A stretch of 9,168 bases of DNA, from contig DAOUGC010000122.1 of NCBI GenBank assembly GCA_034429695.1, positions 1 to 9,168 of the forward strand, read 5' to 3'. Source of the stretch: DAOUGC01 sp034429695. Its GTDB lineage: Bacteria; Chloroflexota; Anaerolineae; Anaerolineales; Anaerolineaceae. The translations under genes and the position numbers were made by a program. A model generated the notes under the pieces. It was not told the origin of the DNA. It did no database searches and saw nothing but the letters and a program-made list of their open reading frames with translations. Positions 1 through 6,716 of the stretch are shown here, piece after piece (position 1 is the stretch's first letter; every line of letters begins with the position of its first letter).

Positions 1-123
1 GGAGCTGGCCTGGGCCTGGCGATCGTCAAATCCATCGTCGAGAATCACGACGGCCGCATCTGGGTGGATTCCACCCCGGGCAAGGGTTCCACCTTTACCG
101 TGGTGCTGCCACTGGCAGGATAA
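1..123 (+). CDS. Sensor histidine kinase, C-terminal end (partial)
   Basis: This is the last 40 codons of a gene that begins left of the window and ends in TAA at 121-123. The readable protein starts with GAGLGLAIVKSIVENH and ends STFTVVLPLAG. GxGLGLAIVK is the G2 box of the HATPase_c domain of two-component histidine kinases, where the ATP lid meets the following helix. The closing pattern (G-R-I-W-V-D-S-x-P-G-K-G-S-T-F-T-V-x-L-P-L) is the usual last strand pair of that domain. The protein therefore ends right after its catalytic domain, with no C-terminal receiver. It would autophosphorylate a histidine and pass the phosphate to a response regulator. The sensor part, membrane segments and signal are outside the window. 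A perfect terminator hairpin follows 17 bases after the stop, so this is the last gene of its unit. The family call is secure; the specific kinase cannot be named. Confidence 0.93.
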   Translation, partial: GAGLGLAIVKSIVENHDGRIWVDSTPGKGSTFTVVLPLAG

Positions 124-140
124 TATCCCCAGGCATCAGC

Positions 141-172
141 AAAAACCGCCAGGGAATCTTCTGGCGGTTTTT
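141..172 (+). terminator. Intrinsic terminator after the histidine kinase gene
   Basis: The arms AAAAACCGCCAG (141-152) and CTGGCGGTTTTT (161-172) are perfectly complementary over 12 bases, with the 8-base loop GGAATCTT. The GC-rich part of the stem (CCGCCAG/CTGGCGG) is followed directly by five T on the + strand. It is also preceded by five A, which give a T-run on the - strand, so the hairpin could work in both directions. It lies 17 bases after the kinase stop codon. Confidence 0.9.
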
Positions 173-196
173 ATGTTGCAACAGGTTTCATGCCGG

Positions 197-326
197 GTAG
201 GGGTCGGGCGATGGAATATCCATGTATCTGCCGCGGCAATGATAGCCCGACCCGTAATGACCCGATTCGGGCGTGGCTAAAAAACCGTTACCAGACAACC
301 TCCATTTCCCCTGCCACGCCCCTACA
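197..326. repeat. Structured MITE/REP-like repeat, copy 1
   Basis: This noncoding element of about 130 bases is bounded by a short terminal inverted repeat, GTAGGGG at 197-203 and CCCCTAC at 319-325. Inside are two stem modules. The first has arms GGGTCGGGC (201-209) and GCCCGACCC (245-253), and encloses a small hairpin ATGGA/TCCAT (211-223) and the perfect palindrome TGCCGCGGCA (229-238). The second has arms GGGCGTGGC (269-277) and GCCACGCCC (313-321). A second copy lies 146 bases downstream. Ends of the GTAGGGG type with nested palindromes are known from REP/MITE-like families in Chloroflexota and cyanobacteria, but I name no family. No transposase is in the window. Open frames across it are by-products of the repeat. 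Confidence 0.75.
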
Positions 327-341
327 GACGGGTTCATGCTG

Positions 342-450
342 TGTAGGGGTCGGGCGATGGAATATCCATGTATCTGCCGCGGCAATAATAGCCCGACCCG
401 TAATGCCCCTATTCGGGCGTGGCTAAAAACACCGTTTCCCCACCCGTACA
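342..450. repeat. Structured MITE/REP-like repeat, copy 2 (shortened)
   Basis: Positions 344-429 match 198-283 of copy 1 at a fixed offset of 146, with only three differences (387, 406 and 410). The left end is TGTAGGGG (342-349). The first stem module is intact (347-355 with 391-399), as is the palindrome TGCCGCGGCA (375-384). The second module kept its left arm GGGCGTGG (415-422) but lost the matching right arm. The right end is the degenerate CCCGTACA (443-450) instead of CCCCTACA, so this copy is about 20 bases shorter. Both copies are followed by GACG. A similar TTCATGC stretch precedes both, at 188-194 and 334-340. The duplication therefore seems to include some flanking sequence. Confidence 0.72.
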
Positions 451-508
451 GACGAGGGATCGGTGCAAAGACGTGCCTGGATTAATGATTTGCATCCGGG
501 GATATAAA

Positions 509-560
509 GCAAAAATCTCTGTCCGGCAATAATGTTTGCAACGAGGACAGAGATTTTCGC
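509..560. repeat. Long inverted repeat between the two convergent units
   Basis: The arms AAAATCTCTGTCC (512-524) and GGACAGAGATTTT (545-557) are perfectly complementary over 13 bases. With one mismatch they extend to 16 bases (509-524 with 545-560). The 20-base loop contains a nested GCAA/TTGC pair (526-529 with 536-539). On the - strand the stem ends in TTTTTGCTTTATA, so it could act as a backup terminator for the chaperone operon. The long loop and AT-rich outer stem are not typical of one, so a binding site or remnant is also possible. The bases from 561 to 720 hold no gene I can support. They are AT-rich and include the direct repeat TAATAAAAAT at 680-689 and 692-701. Confidence 0.6.
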
Positions 561-720
561 CAAAGGAGGAGACAAGGCGATGAAACTGTAATGTTATTGT
601 CTCCACAGTTATAATATCCTAACTGCTCAAGTAATAAAAGAATAAAAGTCACCCGTTTCCTCTGACACTCTTCCTTGTCTAATAAAAATTTTAATAAAAA
701 TCGACCCTCCTGCTGACACA

Positions 721-747
721 ATAAAACCTGCCCCATCGAGGCAGGTT
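721..747 (-). terminator. Intrinsic terminator of the hrcA-prmA operon
   Basis: Read on the - strand, the stem AACCTGCC/GGCAGGTT (8 bp, 725-732 with 740-747) has a 7-base loop and runs into TTTTATTGT. It starts 21 bases after the prmA stop codon, where the end of this leftward transcription unit is expected. Together with the kinase terminator at 141-172 it closes a convergent gene arrangement. Confidence 0.85.
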
Positions 748-768
748 CCAATTTCTCATTTTCCATGC

Positions 769-1689
769 TTACGGTCGCTGAAGCGCCATGGCAATCCAAT
801 CATTAATGTTGCGCGTCTCGACATGACGCAGACCCTTTGCAGCAGCCGCTGTTTTGACCGCATCTTCCTGCTCGGCAAGGATGCCAGCCAGGATGATGCG
901 TCCCCCCGGCTCGATCAGGTCGGCCAGGCCGTCGTCAAACAGGCGGATGATCACCGGCGCGAGAATATTTGCCAGCACCAGCGGAGCCTGCTTGAGGGAG
1001 AAGTCACCCTTGAGCACCTCCCCCACCGAGCCCATGCCGGTCTCGATCTGCTCGCTGACGCCGTTGCGAACGGCATTTTCACGCGTTGATCGCACCGCCA
1101 TCGAATCAATATCGACACCGAGGGCATGCTGTGCACCCAGCTTGATGGCTGCAATCGAAAGAATGCCCGAACCGCAGCCAACATCAATCACGCGCTGCCC
1201 TGGCTGCATGTGATCCTCGATAAGCTCCATGCACAACTGGGTGGATGGATGCGTACCCGTGCCAAACGCCATGCTTGGGTCAATGCGCACATCAATCCGA
1301 TCCGGCATGGGGTTTTCCAGCCAGGCGGGCAGTACCAGCAGGCGTTTCCCCACCGGAATGGGATGGTAATGCTTTTTCCAGGCGGCCATCCAGTCCTCAT
1401 CCACCACCGTGCGGAAGGCAGGCTCTGGCAGTGCCTGAATGGTTCCCAGGAAGTACAGCGCCTCATTCAAACGCTGGCGGCGCTCCTCCAGTTGATCGTC
1501 CATGGGCAGGTAACCGTACACCTTGACCGGCCCAAACGGAGTGCCCACGTCCTCGGCGTCGTCATAGCGCACGCCGCTTTCCACCACCACGCCGTTGCTG
1601 GTAAAACGTGATAGCACTTCGGCCACGGCTTCAGCCAGTTCGCCGTCCACAGTCATGGAAACTTCCAGCCAGGCGGGTTGATTATCCAT
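769..1689 (-). CDS. prmA: Ribosomal protein L11 methyltransferase PrmA
   Basis: PrmA is a cytoplasmic SAM-dependent enzyme that methylates amino groups of ribosomal protein L11 (trimethylation in the characterised enzymes). The 306-residue length fits the family. The N-terminal 100 residues or so match the L11-binding domain and linker. The linker region holds EDWMAAWKKHYHP (98-110), a pattern typical of PrmA. The methyltransferase core follows: DPSMAFGTGTHPST (137-150), SAM-binding motif I VIDVGCGSGILSIAA (167-181), the acidic GVDID (191-195) that contacts the ribose, and the motif IV-like VLANILAP (238-245). The start ATG overlaps the dnaJ stop by 8 bases and has AAAGGA (1698-1703) 8 bases upstream, so translation is probably coupled to dnaJ. 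It is the last gene of the chaperone operon. PrmA next to dnaJ is a common order in Firmicutes-like genomes. The enzyme is usually not essential. Confidence 0.95.
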   Translation of the reverse strand: MDNQPAWLEVSMTVDGELAEAVAEVLSRFTSNGVVVESGVRYDDAEDVGTPFGPVKVYGYLPMDDQLEERRQRLNEALYFLGTIQALPEPAFRTVVDEDWMAAWKKHYHPIPVGKRLLVLPAWLENPMPDRIDVRIDPSMAFGTGTHPSTQLCMELIEDHMQPGQRVIDVGCGSGILSIAAIKLGAQHALGVDIDSMAVRSTRENAVRNGVSEQIETGMGSVGEVLKGDFSLKQAPLVLANILAPVIIRLFDDGLADLIEPGGRIILAGILAEQEDAVKTAAAAKGLRHVETRNINDWIAMALQRP

Positions 1690-2803
1690 TCAGCACGTCC
1701 TTTAATCGATCAAAGAATGATTTTTCCTGCGGTTTGACCTCACTGCCCAGGGTGGCAGCCAGTTGCTCAAACAACTGCCGCTGTTCTGTGGTCAGCCGGG
1801 TGGGTACATCCACACTAATGATGACGTGCTGGTCACCACGCCCGCTGCTGCGCAGGATGGGCGCGCCCTTGTTCTTAAGCGTGAACACCTTGCCGGGTTG
1901 CGTTCCGGCAGGCACTTTCAGCACCTCTACTCCGTCAATGGTGGGCACTTCGATCTCTGCGCCCAGTGCGGCCTGCGCCACATTAATATTCAGGTCGAGC
2001 AAAATGTCGTTTTGTTTGCGCCTGAAGAACTTGTGCGGGCGCACTTTCAATTCAAAGAACAGGTTGCCGTTGGGTCCGCCGTTGATACCGGGTTGGCCCT
2101 CGCCCGCCAGACGCACCTGCGTGCCGTTATCCACACCCGCCGGGATGGGTACAACCTTCTTGATTGTCTTGCGTTCCAGCCCGCGCCCCTTGCATACCGT
2201 ACACGGCGTGGAGATAATCTCACCCACGCCGGCACAGGCCGGGCAGGTGCTCACCTGCACCATCGAGCCAAGGAAGGTCTGGCGCACCGTTTGCACCTCG
2301 CCGCGCCCGTTGCAGGTGGCGCAGCGCACCGGGTTGGTTCCCGGTTCGGCTCCGCGCCCGTGGCAATGGGAGCACATCTCGTCACGGATGATCTCCACTT
2401 CCTTTTCAACCCCGAACAAGGCTTCTTCAAACTTTAGCTGCAGGGTGTAGGTGATGTCCTGCCCACGCCGCGGCGCATTACGCGACCGGCTGCGTGAACC
2501 GCCCATCCCCCCAAACCCAAACAACTCGCTGAAGATGTCTGAAAAATCAACCGTGGTGTAATCAGGCGCTCCACCCATGCCGCTCACCCCCGCGTGCCCG
2601 TAACGGTCATAGGCAGCGCGTTTTTCGGGGTCCGACAGAATAGCGTAGGCTTCATTGATTTCCTTGAAGCGCTCCTCGGCATCCGGCGCTTTGGAAACAT
2701 CCGGATGGTAAGTGCGCGCCAGGTTTCGAAAAGCCGTTTTCAGCTCATCGGGTGTGGCGGAACGGGGAACGCCCAGTATTTCGTAATAATCTCTTTGCGC
2801 CAT
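1682..2803 (-). CDS. dnaJ: Molecular chaperone DnaJ (Hsp40, type I)
   Basis: DnaJ delivers unfolded clients to DnaK and stimulates its ATPase. All parts of a type I DnaJ are visible in 373 residues, close to the usual size. The J domain (about 1-70) starts RDYYEILGV and carries the essential HPD at 33-35. A Gly/Phe-rich stretch follows (about 71-105, FGFGGMGG at 96-103), then a basic Ser/Arg segment. The zinc domain has four CxxCxGxG repeats: CSHCHGRG (144-151), CATCNGRG (161-168), CPACAGVG (187-194) and CTVCKGRG (201-208). The rest is the two-part client-binding region and C-terminal dimerisation end. The gene lies 120 bases after dnaK, and a large hairpin fills that gap. The ribosome-binding site is weak (GGATG about 11 bases upstream), so lower translation than dnaK is plausible. 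The start is fixed by the conserved J-domain beginning. Confidence 0.97.
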   Translation of the reverse strand: MAQRDYYEILGVPRSATPDELKTAFRNLARTYHPDVSKAPDAEERFKEINEAYAILSDPEKRAAYDRYGHAGVSGMGGAPDYTTVDFSDIFSELFGFGGMGGSRSRSRNAPRRGQDITYTLQLKFEEALFGVEKEVEIIRDEMCSHCHGRGAEPGTNPVRCATCNGRGEVQTVRQTFLGSMVQVSTCPACAGVGEIISTPCTVCKGRGLERKTIKKVVPIPAGVDNGTQVRLAGEGQPGINGGPNGNLFFELKVRPHKFFRRKQNDILLDLNINVAQAALGAEIEVPTIDGVEVLKVPAGTQPGKVFTLKNKGAPILRSSGRGDQHVIISVDVPTRLTTEQRQLFEQLAATLGSEVKPQEKSFFDRLKDVLNG

Positions 2804-2849
2804 GCGATTACCAACATCCAGTCTTGGACAGGGAATGGTTTATTTTACC

Positions 2850-2899
2850 GCATACCCGTGGAGCCGCACAAAGGGATTGCTGCGCTTCCACGGGTATGC
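2850..2899 (-). promoter_or_regulatory. Large hairpin in the dnaK-dnaJ intergenic mRNA
   Basis: The 13-base arms GCATACCCGTGGA (2850-2862) and TCCACGGGTATGC (2887-2899) pair perfectly. In the - strand RNA four further pairs (CGCA/TGCG) can form inside after a small internal loop. No T-run follows on the - strand, so a classical terminator is unlikely. An mRNA-processing or stabilising hairpin, or partial attenuation between dnaK and dnaJ, fits better. A 5-bp hairpin CAGCC/GGCTG (2909-2923) sits directly after the dnaK stop. The segments at 2862-2869 and 2915-2922 are complementary over 8 bases, which would allow a competing fold. Confidence 0.75.
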
Positions 2900-2923
2900 C
2901 AATCAAATCAGCCAGTGCGGCTG

Positions 2924-4834
2924 TTACTCGCTTTTGAACTCGCCTTCCACCACATCGTCATCGCTGCCGGGGGTCGTCGGGCCGCCATTATCCGTCTGGG
3001 GTCCAGCGCCCGGACCGGCTTCGCCAGCGCCAGGTGTCTGGTACATGCTGGCGCCAAGCGACTGAAGAATGTTGCCCAGCGCGTCACTCTCGCGCTTGAT
3101 CGCCTCGACATCCGCGCCGTCCATCACACCGCGCAGCTTGCGCACGGCGTCCTCGGCCTGGGTCTTCTTGTCCGCCGGGATCTTGTCTGCGAAATCGCGC
3201 AGGGTCTTCTCGGTGGTGTAGATCAGGTTGTCAGCGTGGTTGCGAACCTCGATCAATTCCTTGTGCTTGCGGTCTTCCTCGGCGTGCGCCTCGGCTTCCT
3301 TGCGCATGCGGTCCACTTCGGAATCATTGAGGCCGGATGAAGCCGTGATGGTGATGTGCTGGCTGCGATTGCTGGCTTTATCCAGCGCGGTCACTTTGAG
3401 GATGCCGTTGGCGTCAATATCGAAGGTGACCTCAATCTGCGGGATGCCGCGCGGAGCAGGCGGGATGCCGTCCAGGATGAAGCGGCCCAGCGACTTGTTG
3501 TCAGACGCCATGGGGCGCTCGCCCTGCAGCACATGGATCTCCACCTGGGTCTGGCTGTCAGCCGCAGTGGAGAAAACCTGGCTCTTGCGGGTGGGAATGG
3601 TGGTATTGCGCTCAATCATCGCGCTGGAAACACCGCCCAGGGTCTCCACTGACAGGGTCAGCGGGGTCACGTCGAGCAGCAGGATGTCCTTTACCTCACC
3701 ACCCAGCACACCAGCCTGAATGGCAGCACCGACCGCCACCACCTCATCAGGGTTGACGCCCTTGTGCGGATCGCGGCCAAATTCGCGGCGCACGGCATCC
3801 TGCACGGCGGGCATGCGGGTCATGCCGCCCACCAGCACCACCTCGTCAACATCCGAGGTCTTCATGCCGGCGTCCTGCAAAGCGCGGCGCACAGGCTCCA
3901 GCGTGCGCTGCACCAGGTCGGCGGTCAGTTGTTCCAGCTTGGCGCGGGTCAGGGTCATCACCAGGTGCTTGGGCCCGCTGGCGTCCGCAGTGATGTAAGG
4001 CAGGTTGATCTCGGTCTGCATCACTGATGACAGTTCGATCTTGGCTTTCTCAGAAGCTTCCTTAAGACGCTGCAGTGCCTGGCGGTCCTGGCGCAAATCA
4101 ATGCCGTTCTCGCGCTTGAACTCGCTGATCAGGAAGTCCATCACGCGCTGATCAAAGTCATCGCCGCCCAGGAAGGTGTCACCCGAGGTGGAGCGCACCT
4201 GGAAAACACCCTCACCAACATCGAGGATGGAGATATCAAATGTACCGCCGCCCAGGTCGTACACGGCAATCACCTGGTTGGCTTTCTTGTCCAGGCCGTA
4301 CGCCAGTGAGGATGCGGTTGGCTCGTTGATGATGCGCAGCACTTCCAGACCGGCGATCTTGCCGGCGTCCTTGGTGGCATTGCGCTGGGCGTCATTAAAA
4401 TAAGCCGGCACGGTGATCACTGCCTGGGTGACAGGCTCGCCCAGGTAGGCTTCGGCGTCTGCTTTGAGCTTTGCCAGGATCATGGCAGAGACTTCAGGAG
4501 GCGAGTATTCGCGGTCGTCCAGCATGACGCGCACGTCGCCATTGGGGGCTTTGGTGACACGGTAAGGCACGCGACCAGTGGTGCGCTGCACTTCGTCATC
4601 TTCATACTTGCGCCCCATGAAGCGCTTGATGGAGAAAATGGTATTCTCCGCATTAACAATCGCCTGATTGCGAGCCGGACGGCCCACCAGGCGTTCATGA
4701 TTCTTATTAACCGCCACAACCGAAGGCAAAAGGCGGTCGCCCTCAGCGGTGGGGATGACGGTGGGTTCGCCGCCGATCATGACGGCCATGACCGAATTGG
4801 TGGTTCCAAGATCGATTCCCAGGATTTTTCCCAT
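2924..4834 (-). CDS. dnaK: Molecular chaperone DnaK (Hsp70)
   Basis: DnaK is the ATP-driven Hsp70 of the cytoplasm. It binds exposed hydrophobic peptides, is loaded by DnaJ and is reset by GrpE. The 636 residues match full length. The ATPase domain (about 1-380) shows the phosphate-1 loop GIDLGTTNS (6-14), NTIFSIKRFMGR with catalytic Lys70 (64-75), TVPAYFNDAQR (141-151), IINEPTASSLAYG (168-180), VYDLGGGTFDIS (191-202) and LVGGMTRMP (334-342). The interdomain linker VKDILLLDVTPL (381-392) leads into the substrate-binding domain with HVLQGER (434-440). A helical lid and a Gly/Pro-rich tail follow, ending DDDVVEGEFKSE. The N-terminal domain keeps the segment that short Firmicutes-type DnaKs lack. 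GGAGG lies 6 bases upstream of the ATG, making this the best ribosome-binding site in the operon. It starts 19 bases after grpE. Confidence 0.98.
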   Translation of the reverse strand: MGKILGIDLGTTNSVMAVMIGGEPTVIPTAEGDRLLPSVVAVNKNHERLVGRPARNQAIVNAENTIFSIKRFMGRKYEDDEVQRTTGRVPYRVTKAPNGDVRVMLDDREYSPPEVSAMILAKLKADAEAYLGEPVTQAVITVPAYFNDAQRNATKDAGKIAGLEVLRIINEPTASSLAYGLDKKANQVIAVYDLGGGTFDISILDVGEGVFQVRSTSGDTFLGGDDFDQRVMDFLISEFKRENGIDLRQDRQALQRLKEASEKAKIELSSVMQTEINLPYITADASGPKHLVMTLTRAKLEQLTADLVQRTLEPVRRALQDAGMKTSDVDEVVLVGGMTRMPAVQDAVRREFGRDPHKGVNPDEVVAVGAAIQAGVLGGEVKDILLLDVTPLTLSVETLGGVSSAMIERNTTIPTRKSQVFSTAADSQTQVEIHVLQGERPMASDNKSLGRFILDGIPPAPRGIPQIEVTFDIDANGILKVTALDKASNRSQHITITASSGLNDSEVDRMRKEAEAHAEEDRKHKELIEVRNHADNLIYTTEKTLRDFADKIPADKKTQAEDAVRKLRGVMDGADVEAIKRESDALGNILQSLGASMYQTPGAGEAGPGAGPQTDNGGPTTPGSDDDVVEGEFKSE

Positions 4835-4853
4835 GATGTCCTCCAGTTATGCT

Positions 4854-5432
4854 TTAGCGGGCCACGCGCACCAGTGCGGGGCGCAACACCCGTTCGCCAA
4901 TTTTATAGCCCTGCTGAACCACTTCAATAATCTGGCCGCTTTGATGGTCAGCGCTGTCTTCCTGGGTGATGGCCTCATGAATATTGGGGTCAAAATCGCC
5001 CTCGGCGGGAATGCGCATCACGCCTTCAGCTTCCAGAATGGTAACAAGTTTGCGGTAGATCAGTTCGATGCCCTCCGCCCACTTCGCGCCCTCGCCATCG
5101 GTGGGACGGGCTTTCAGTGCGCGCTCAAGGTCATCGAGCACCACCAGATACTTTTTGGCGATGTCGCCGGTGAGGTTGCTGGCCGCCTGCGCCTGATCGC
5201 GCTCGATGCGCTTGCGGAAATTGTTAAAATCGGCGCGTTCGCGCTGCCAGCCCTCAAAATTCTCAGCCGATTTCTTCTCAGCTTCATCGGCACGCTGGTT
5301 GGCGGACTCCAGCATGGAGCGCAGTTCGCTCACCTGTGCATCGGCACCATCAAGGGGTTGCACAGATTGTTCCATTTGGGGCTCGCCGCCCTGAGTCTCA
5401 GGGTTGTTCTTTTTTTTCTCCTGTTTTGCCAT
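4854..5432 (-). CDS. grpE: Nucleotide exchange factor GrpE
   Basis: GrpE is a homodimer that opens the DnaK nucleotide site to release ADP, and it can act as a thermosensor. The protein has 192 residues, normal for the family. An acidic and polar N-terminus (about 1-35) is followed by a long coiled-coil helix (about 36-85) with the signature ADFNNFRKR (67-75). The four-helix-bundle region has VVLDDLERALKA (97-108). The C-terminal beta-wing has EGVMRIPAEGDFDPNIHEAI (136-155) and IIEVVQQGYKIGERVLRPA (168-186), which close the family pattern. The ribosome-binding site GAGGAG lies just two bases before the ATG, which is tight, but AAGAGG slightly upstream may serve. The gene sits 44 bases after hrcA and 19 before dnaK, in the standard operon order. 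Confidence 0.96.
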   Translation of the reverse strand: MAKQEKKKNNPETQGGEPQMEQSVQPLDGADAQVSELRSMLESANQRADEAEKKSAENFEGWQRERADFNNFRKRIERDQAQAASNLTGDIAKKYLVVLDDLERALKARPTDGEGAKWAEGIELIYRKLVTILEAEGVMRIPAEGDFDPNIHEAITQEDSADHQSGQIIEVVQQGYKIGERVLRPALVRVAR

Positions 5433-5476
5433 GGCTCCTCTTCCATACCTGGATGATTGCTTTCTCCTACAGCGGA

Positions 5477-6568
5477 TTAATCGCTGGTTGTTTCCTGATG
5501 ACTTTCCCCATTGGTCGTTTCATTGGTATTCGTCTCGCTAATCAGCGTCTCGCTGACCATATCCGAGAGCAACCCGGCCACAAAACGCACCGTGGGGATG
5601 GCTCTTCCATATGGCATGCGCATGGGGCCAAGCACACCCAGCGTGCCTGTGGCAACGCCGGGGGTTCCATAACGCGCCAACACAATGGATGTATGGCGTA
5701 AATCGTCAAAGGTATTCTCACCGCCGATCAACACATGCACCACGCCCATCCCGCCGGTCATTACTGTACGCGCCAGTAGTTCCTGCAGCATGGGGCGCTC
5801 TTCCAGTACGCGCAGCGCGCGGCGGGCTTCCTCTGAACCGGCAAATTCCGGCTCGGAAAGCACATTGGAGAGCCCATCCAAAAACAACTCGCCAGACATG
5901 GCCATGTCGGTCTGGGTCATCTCCTCATGAATCCATCCAGCCACTTCGGCGTCAAAGCCGTTCAAGGCGGCGCGCGCCACCTGAATGCCATCGGCATCCT
6001 TGCCCTGCAGGAGCACGGAAAGCCTGCTGGCGGTTTCAGACAGGACGGTCTGCGGCACAGGCTCTTCAGTGGTGATGATGCGCTGCTGGATCTCGCCGCC
6101 CACTGTCACCAGCACCATCAAAACCTGCCGCCCGCGGGTGGAGATCAACTCGACGTGCTTGAAGCGCCCCAGCTCGGCATGCGGAGCAGTGATTAATGAA
6201 GCCGCTTTGGACTGCTTTGCCAGCACCGATACCGCCAGGCGCATCCATTCATCAATGTCTGGCCGTGTCTGGTAAAACTGGTGCGAGATCATGCGCCGCG
6301 CGGGGTCGGGCAGTTCGGTCTCATGCATTAATCGGGAGACGAAATATCGGTAGCCTTCTTCTGTGGGCACACGCCCTGCGGAGGTGTGCGGTGAACGCAG
6401 GTAGCCCTCGCGCTCCAGCACAGCCATTTCATTGCGCATGGTTGCCGGGGAAAACTCCAGGTTGTAGCGCTCCACAAGCACACCCGATGCCACCGGCGTT
6501 GCCGTGCGGATGTATTCGTGAATAACCAGACCCAGGATGAATTTTTGTCGTTCGCTCAGGTTTTCCAT
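5477..6568 (-). CDS. hrcA: Heat-inducible transcription repressor HrcA
   Basis: HrcA represses chaperone operons by binding CIRCE operators. Its folding depends on GroEL, so it loses activity when chaperones are busy. The 363 residues form an N-terminal winged helix (about 1-75) with LSERQKFILGLVIHEYI (4-20), the recognition-helix region SPATMRNEMAVLEREGYL (40-57) and SPHTSAGRVPTEEGYRYFV (59-77), all strongly typical. A GAF-like middle domain follows. The C-terminal part has HVLIGGENTF (278-287), GVLGPMRMPYGRAI (311-324) and FVAGLLSD (329-336). After the usual end there is an extra polar tail of about 22 residues (342-363), rich in Thr, Glu, Asn and Ser. The start is fixed by the conserved LSERQ beginning and the operator 8 bases upstream. 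No strong ribosome-binding site is seen. It is the first gene of the operon and should repress itself. Confidence 0.96.
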   Translation of the reverse strand: MENLSERQKFILGLVIHEYIRTATPVASGVLVERYNLEFSPATMRNEMAVLEREGYLRSPHTSAGRVPTEEGYRYFVSRLMHETELPDPARRMISHQFYQTRPDIDEWMRLAVSVLAKQSKAASLITAPHAELGRFKHVELISTRGRQVLMVLVTVGGEIQQRIITTEEPVPQTVLSETASRLSVLLQGKDADGIQVARAALNGFDAEVAGWIHEEMTQTDMAMSGELFLDGLSNVLSEPEFAGSEEARRALRVLEERPMLQELLARTVMTGGMGVVHVLIGGENTFDDLRHTSIVLARYGTPGVATGTLGVLGPMRMPYGRAIPTVRFVAGLLSDMVSETLISETNTNETTNGESHQETTSD

Positions 6569-6576
6569 GCAGACCG

Positions 6577-6603
6577 TTAGCAGAGTAAGGCTTAGAGTGC
6601 TAA
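6577..6603 (-). promoter_or_regulatory. CIRCE operator (HrcA-binding site), variant
   Basis: On the - strand the site reads TTAGCACTC, a 9-base spacer TAAGCCTTA, then CTCTGCTAA. The CIRCE consensus is TTAGCACTC-N9-GAGTGCTAA. The left half is therefore perfect and the right half matches 6 of 9, having CTC where GAG is expected. The spacing is exact. It ends 8 bases before the hrcA start codon and lies just downstream of the predicted promoter, the usual place for repression. The spacer adds its own dyad, TAAG-C-CTTA. Confidence 0.88.
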
Positions 6604-6616
6604 TTCAACGTGTTTA

Positions 6617-6645
6617 AGGATACCATGCGCCAAAATGCGAGTCAA
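6617..6645 (-). promoter_or_regulatory. Housekeeping-type promoter of hrcA operon
   Basis: Read on the - strand, TTGACT (6640-6645) is the -35 box and TATCCT (6617-6622) the -10 box, with an ideal 17-base spacer. Transcription would start near 6610, placing the CIRCE at 6577-6603 inside the early transcribed leader. The DNA behind the -35 box (6652-6682) is AT-rich and could act as an UP element. The prediction comes from consensus match and position only. Confidence 0.72.
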
Positions 6646-6716
6646 GCTGTGTGAAAATTTCTTATAAAGGTTTTATATTCATCCCAGTCCGGCAACGGAC
6701 CAATCCACAACTGCTA

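Noticed and set aside
184..450. CRISPR array
   Set aside because: There are only two copies, each over 100 bases and internally palindromic, with no regular short repeat-spacer pattern and no cas genes.
188..485. Several 65-78 codon open frames on both strands in the repeat region
   Set aside because: The frames share the same words because they lie on the duplicated repeat. They have no ribosome-binding sites, and the palindromic structure explains the sequence better.
482..799. 105-codon open frame on the - strand reaching into the end of prmA
   Set aside because: It runs through the operon terminator and the inverted repeat, has no recognisable family features, and begins inside prmA. 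It is best explained as noncoding.
1608..2450. 280-codon open frame opposite dnaJ and the start of prmA, with similar long antisense frames at 2594-3340, 4749-5456 and 7455-8252
   Set aside because: These are shadows of strongly supported genes in GC-rich DNA. Their translations show no family motifs.
4835..4853. Second CIRCE or internal promoter before dnaK
   Set aside because: The 19-base gap holds only the ribosome-binding site; no operator half-site is present.
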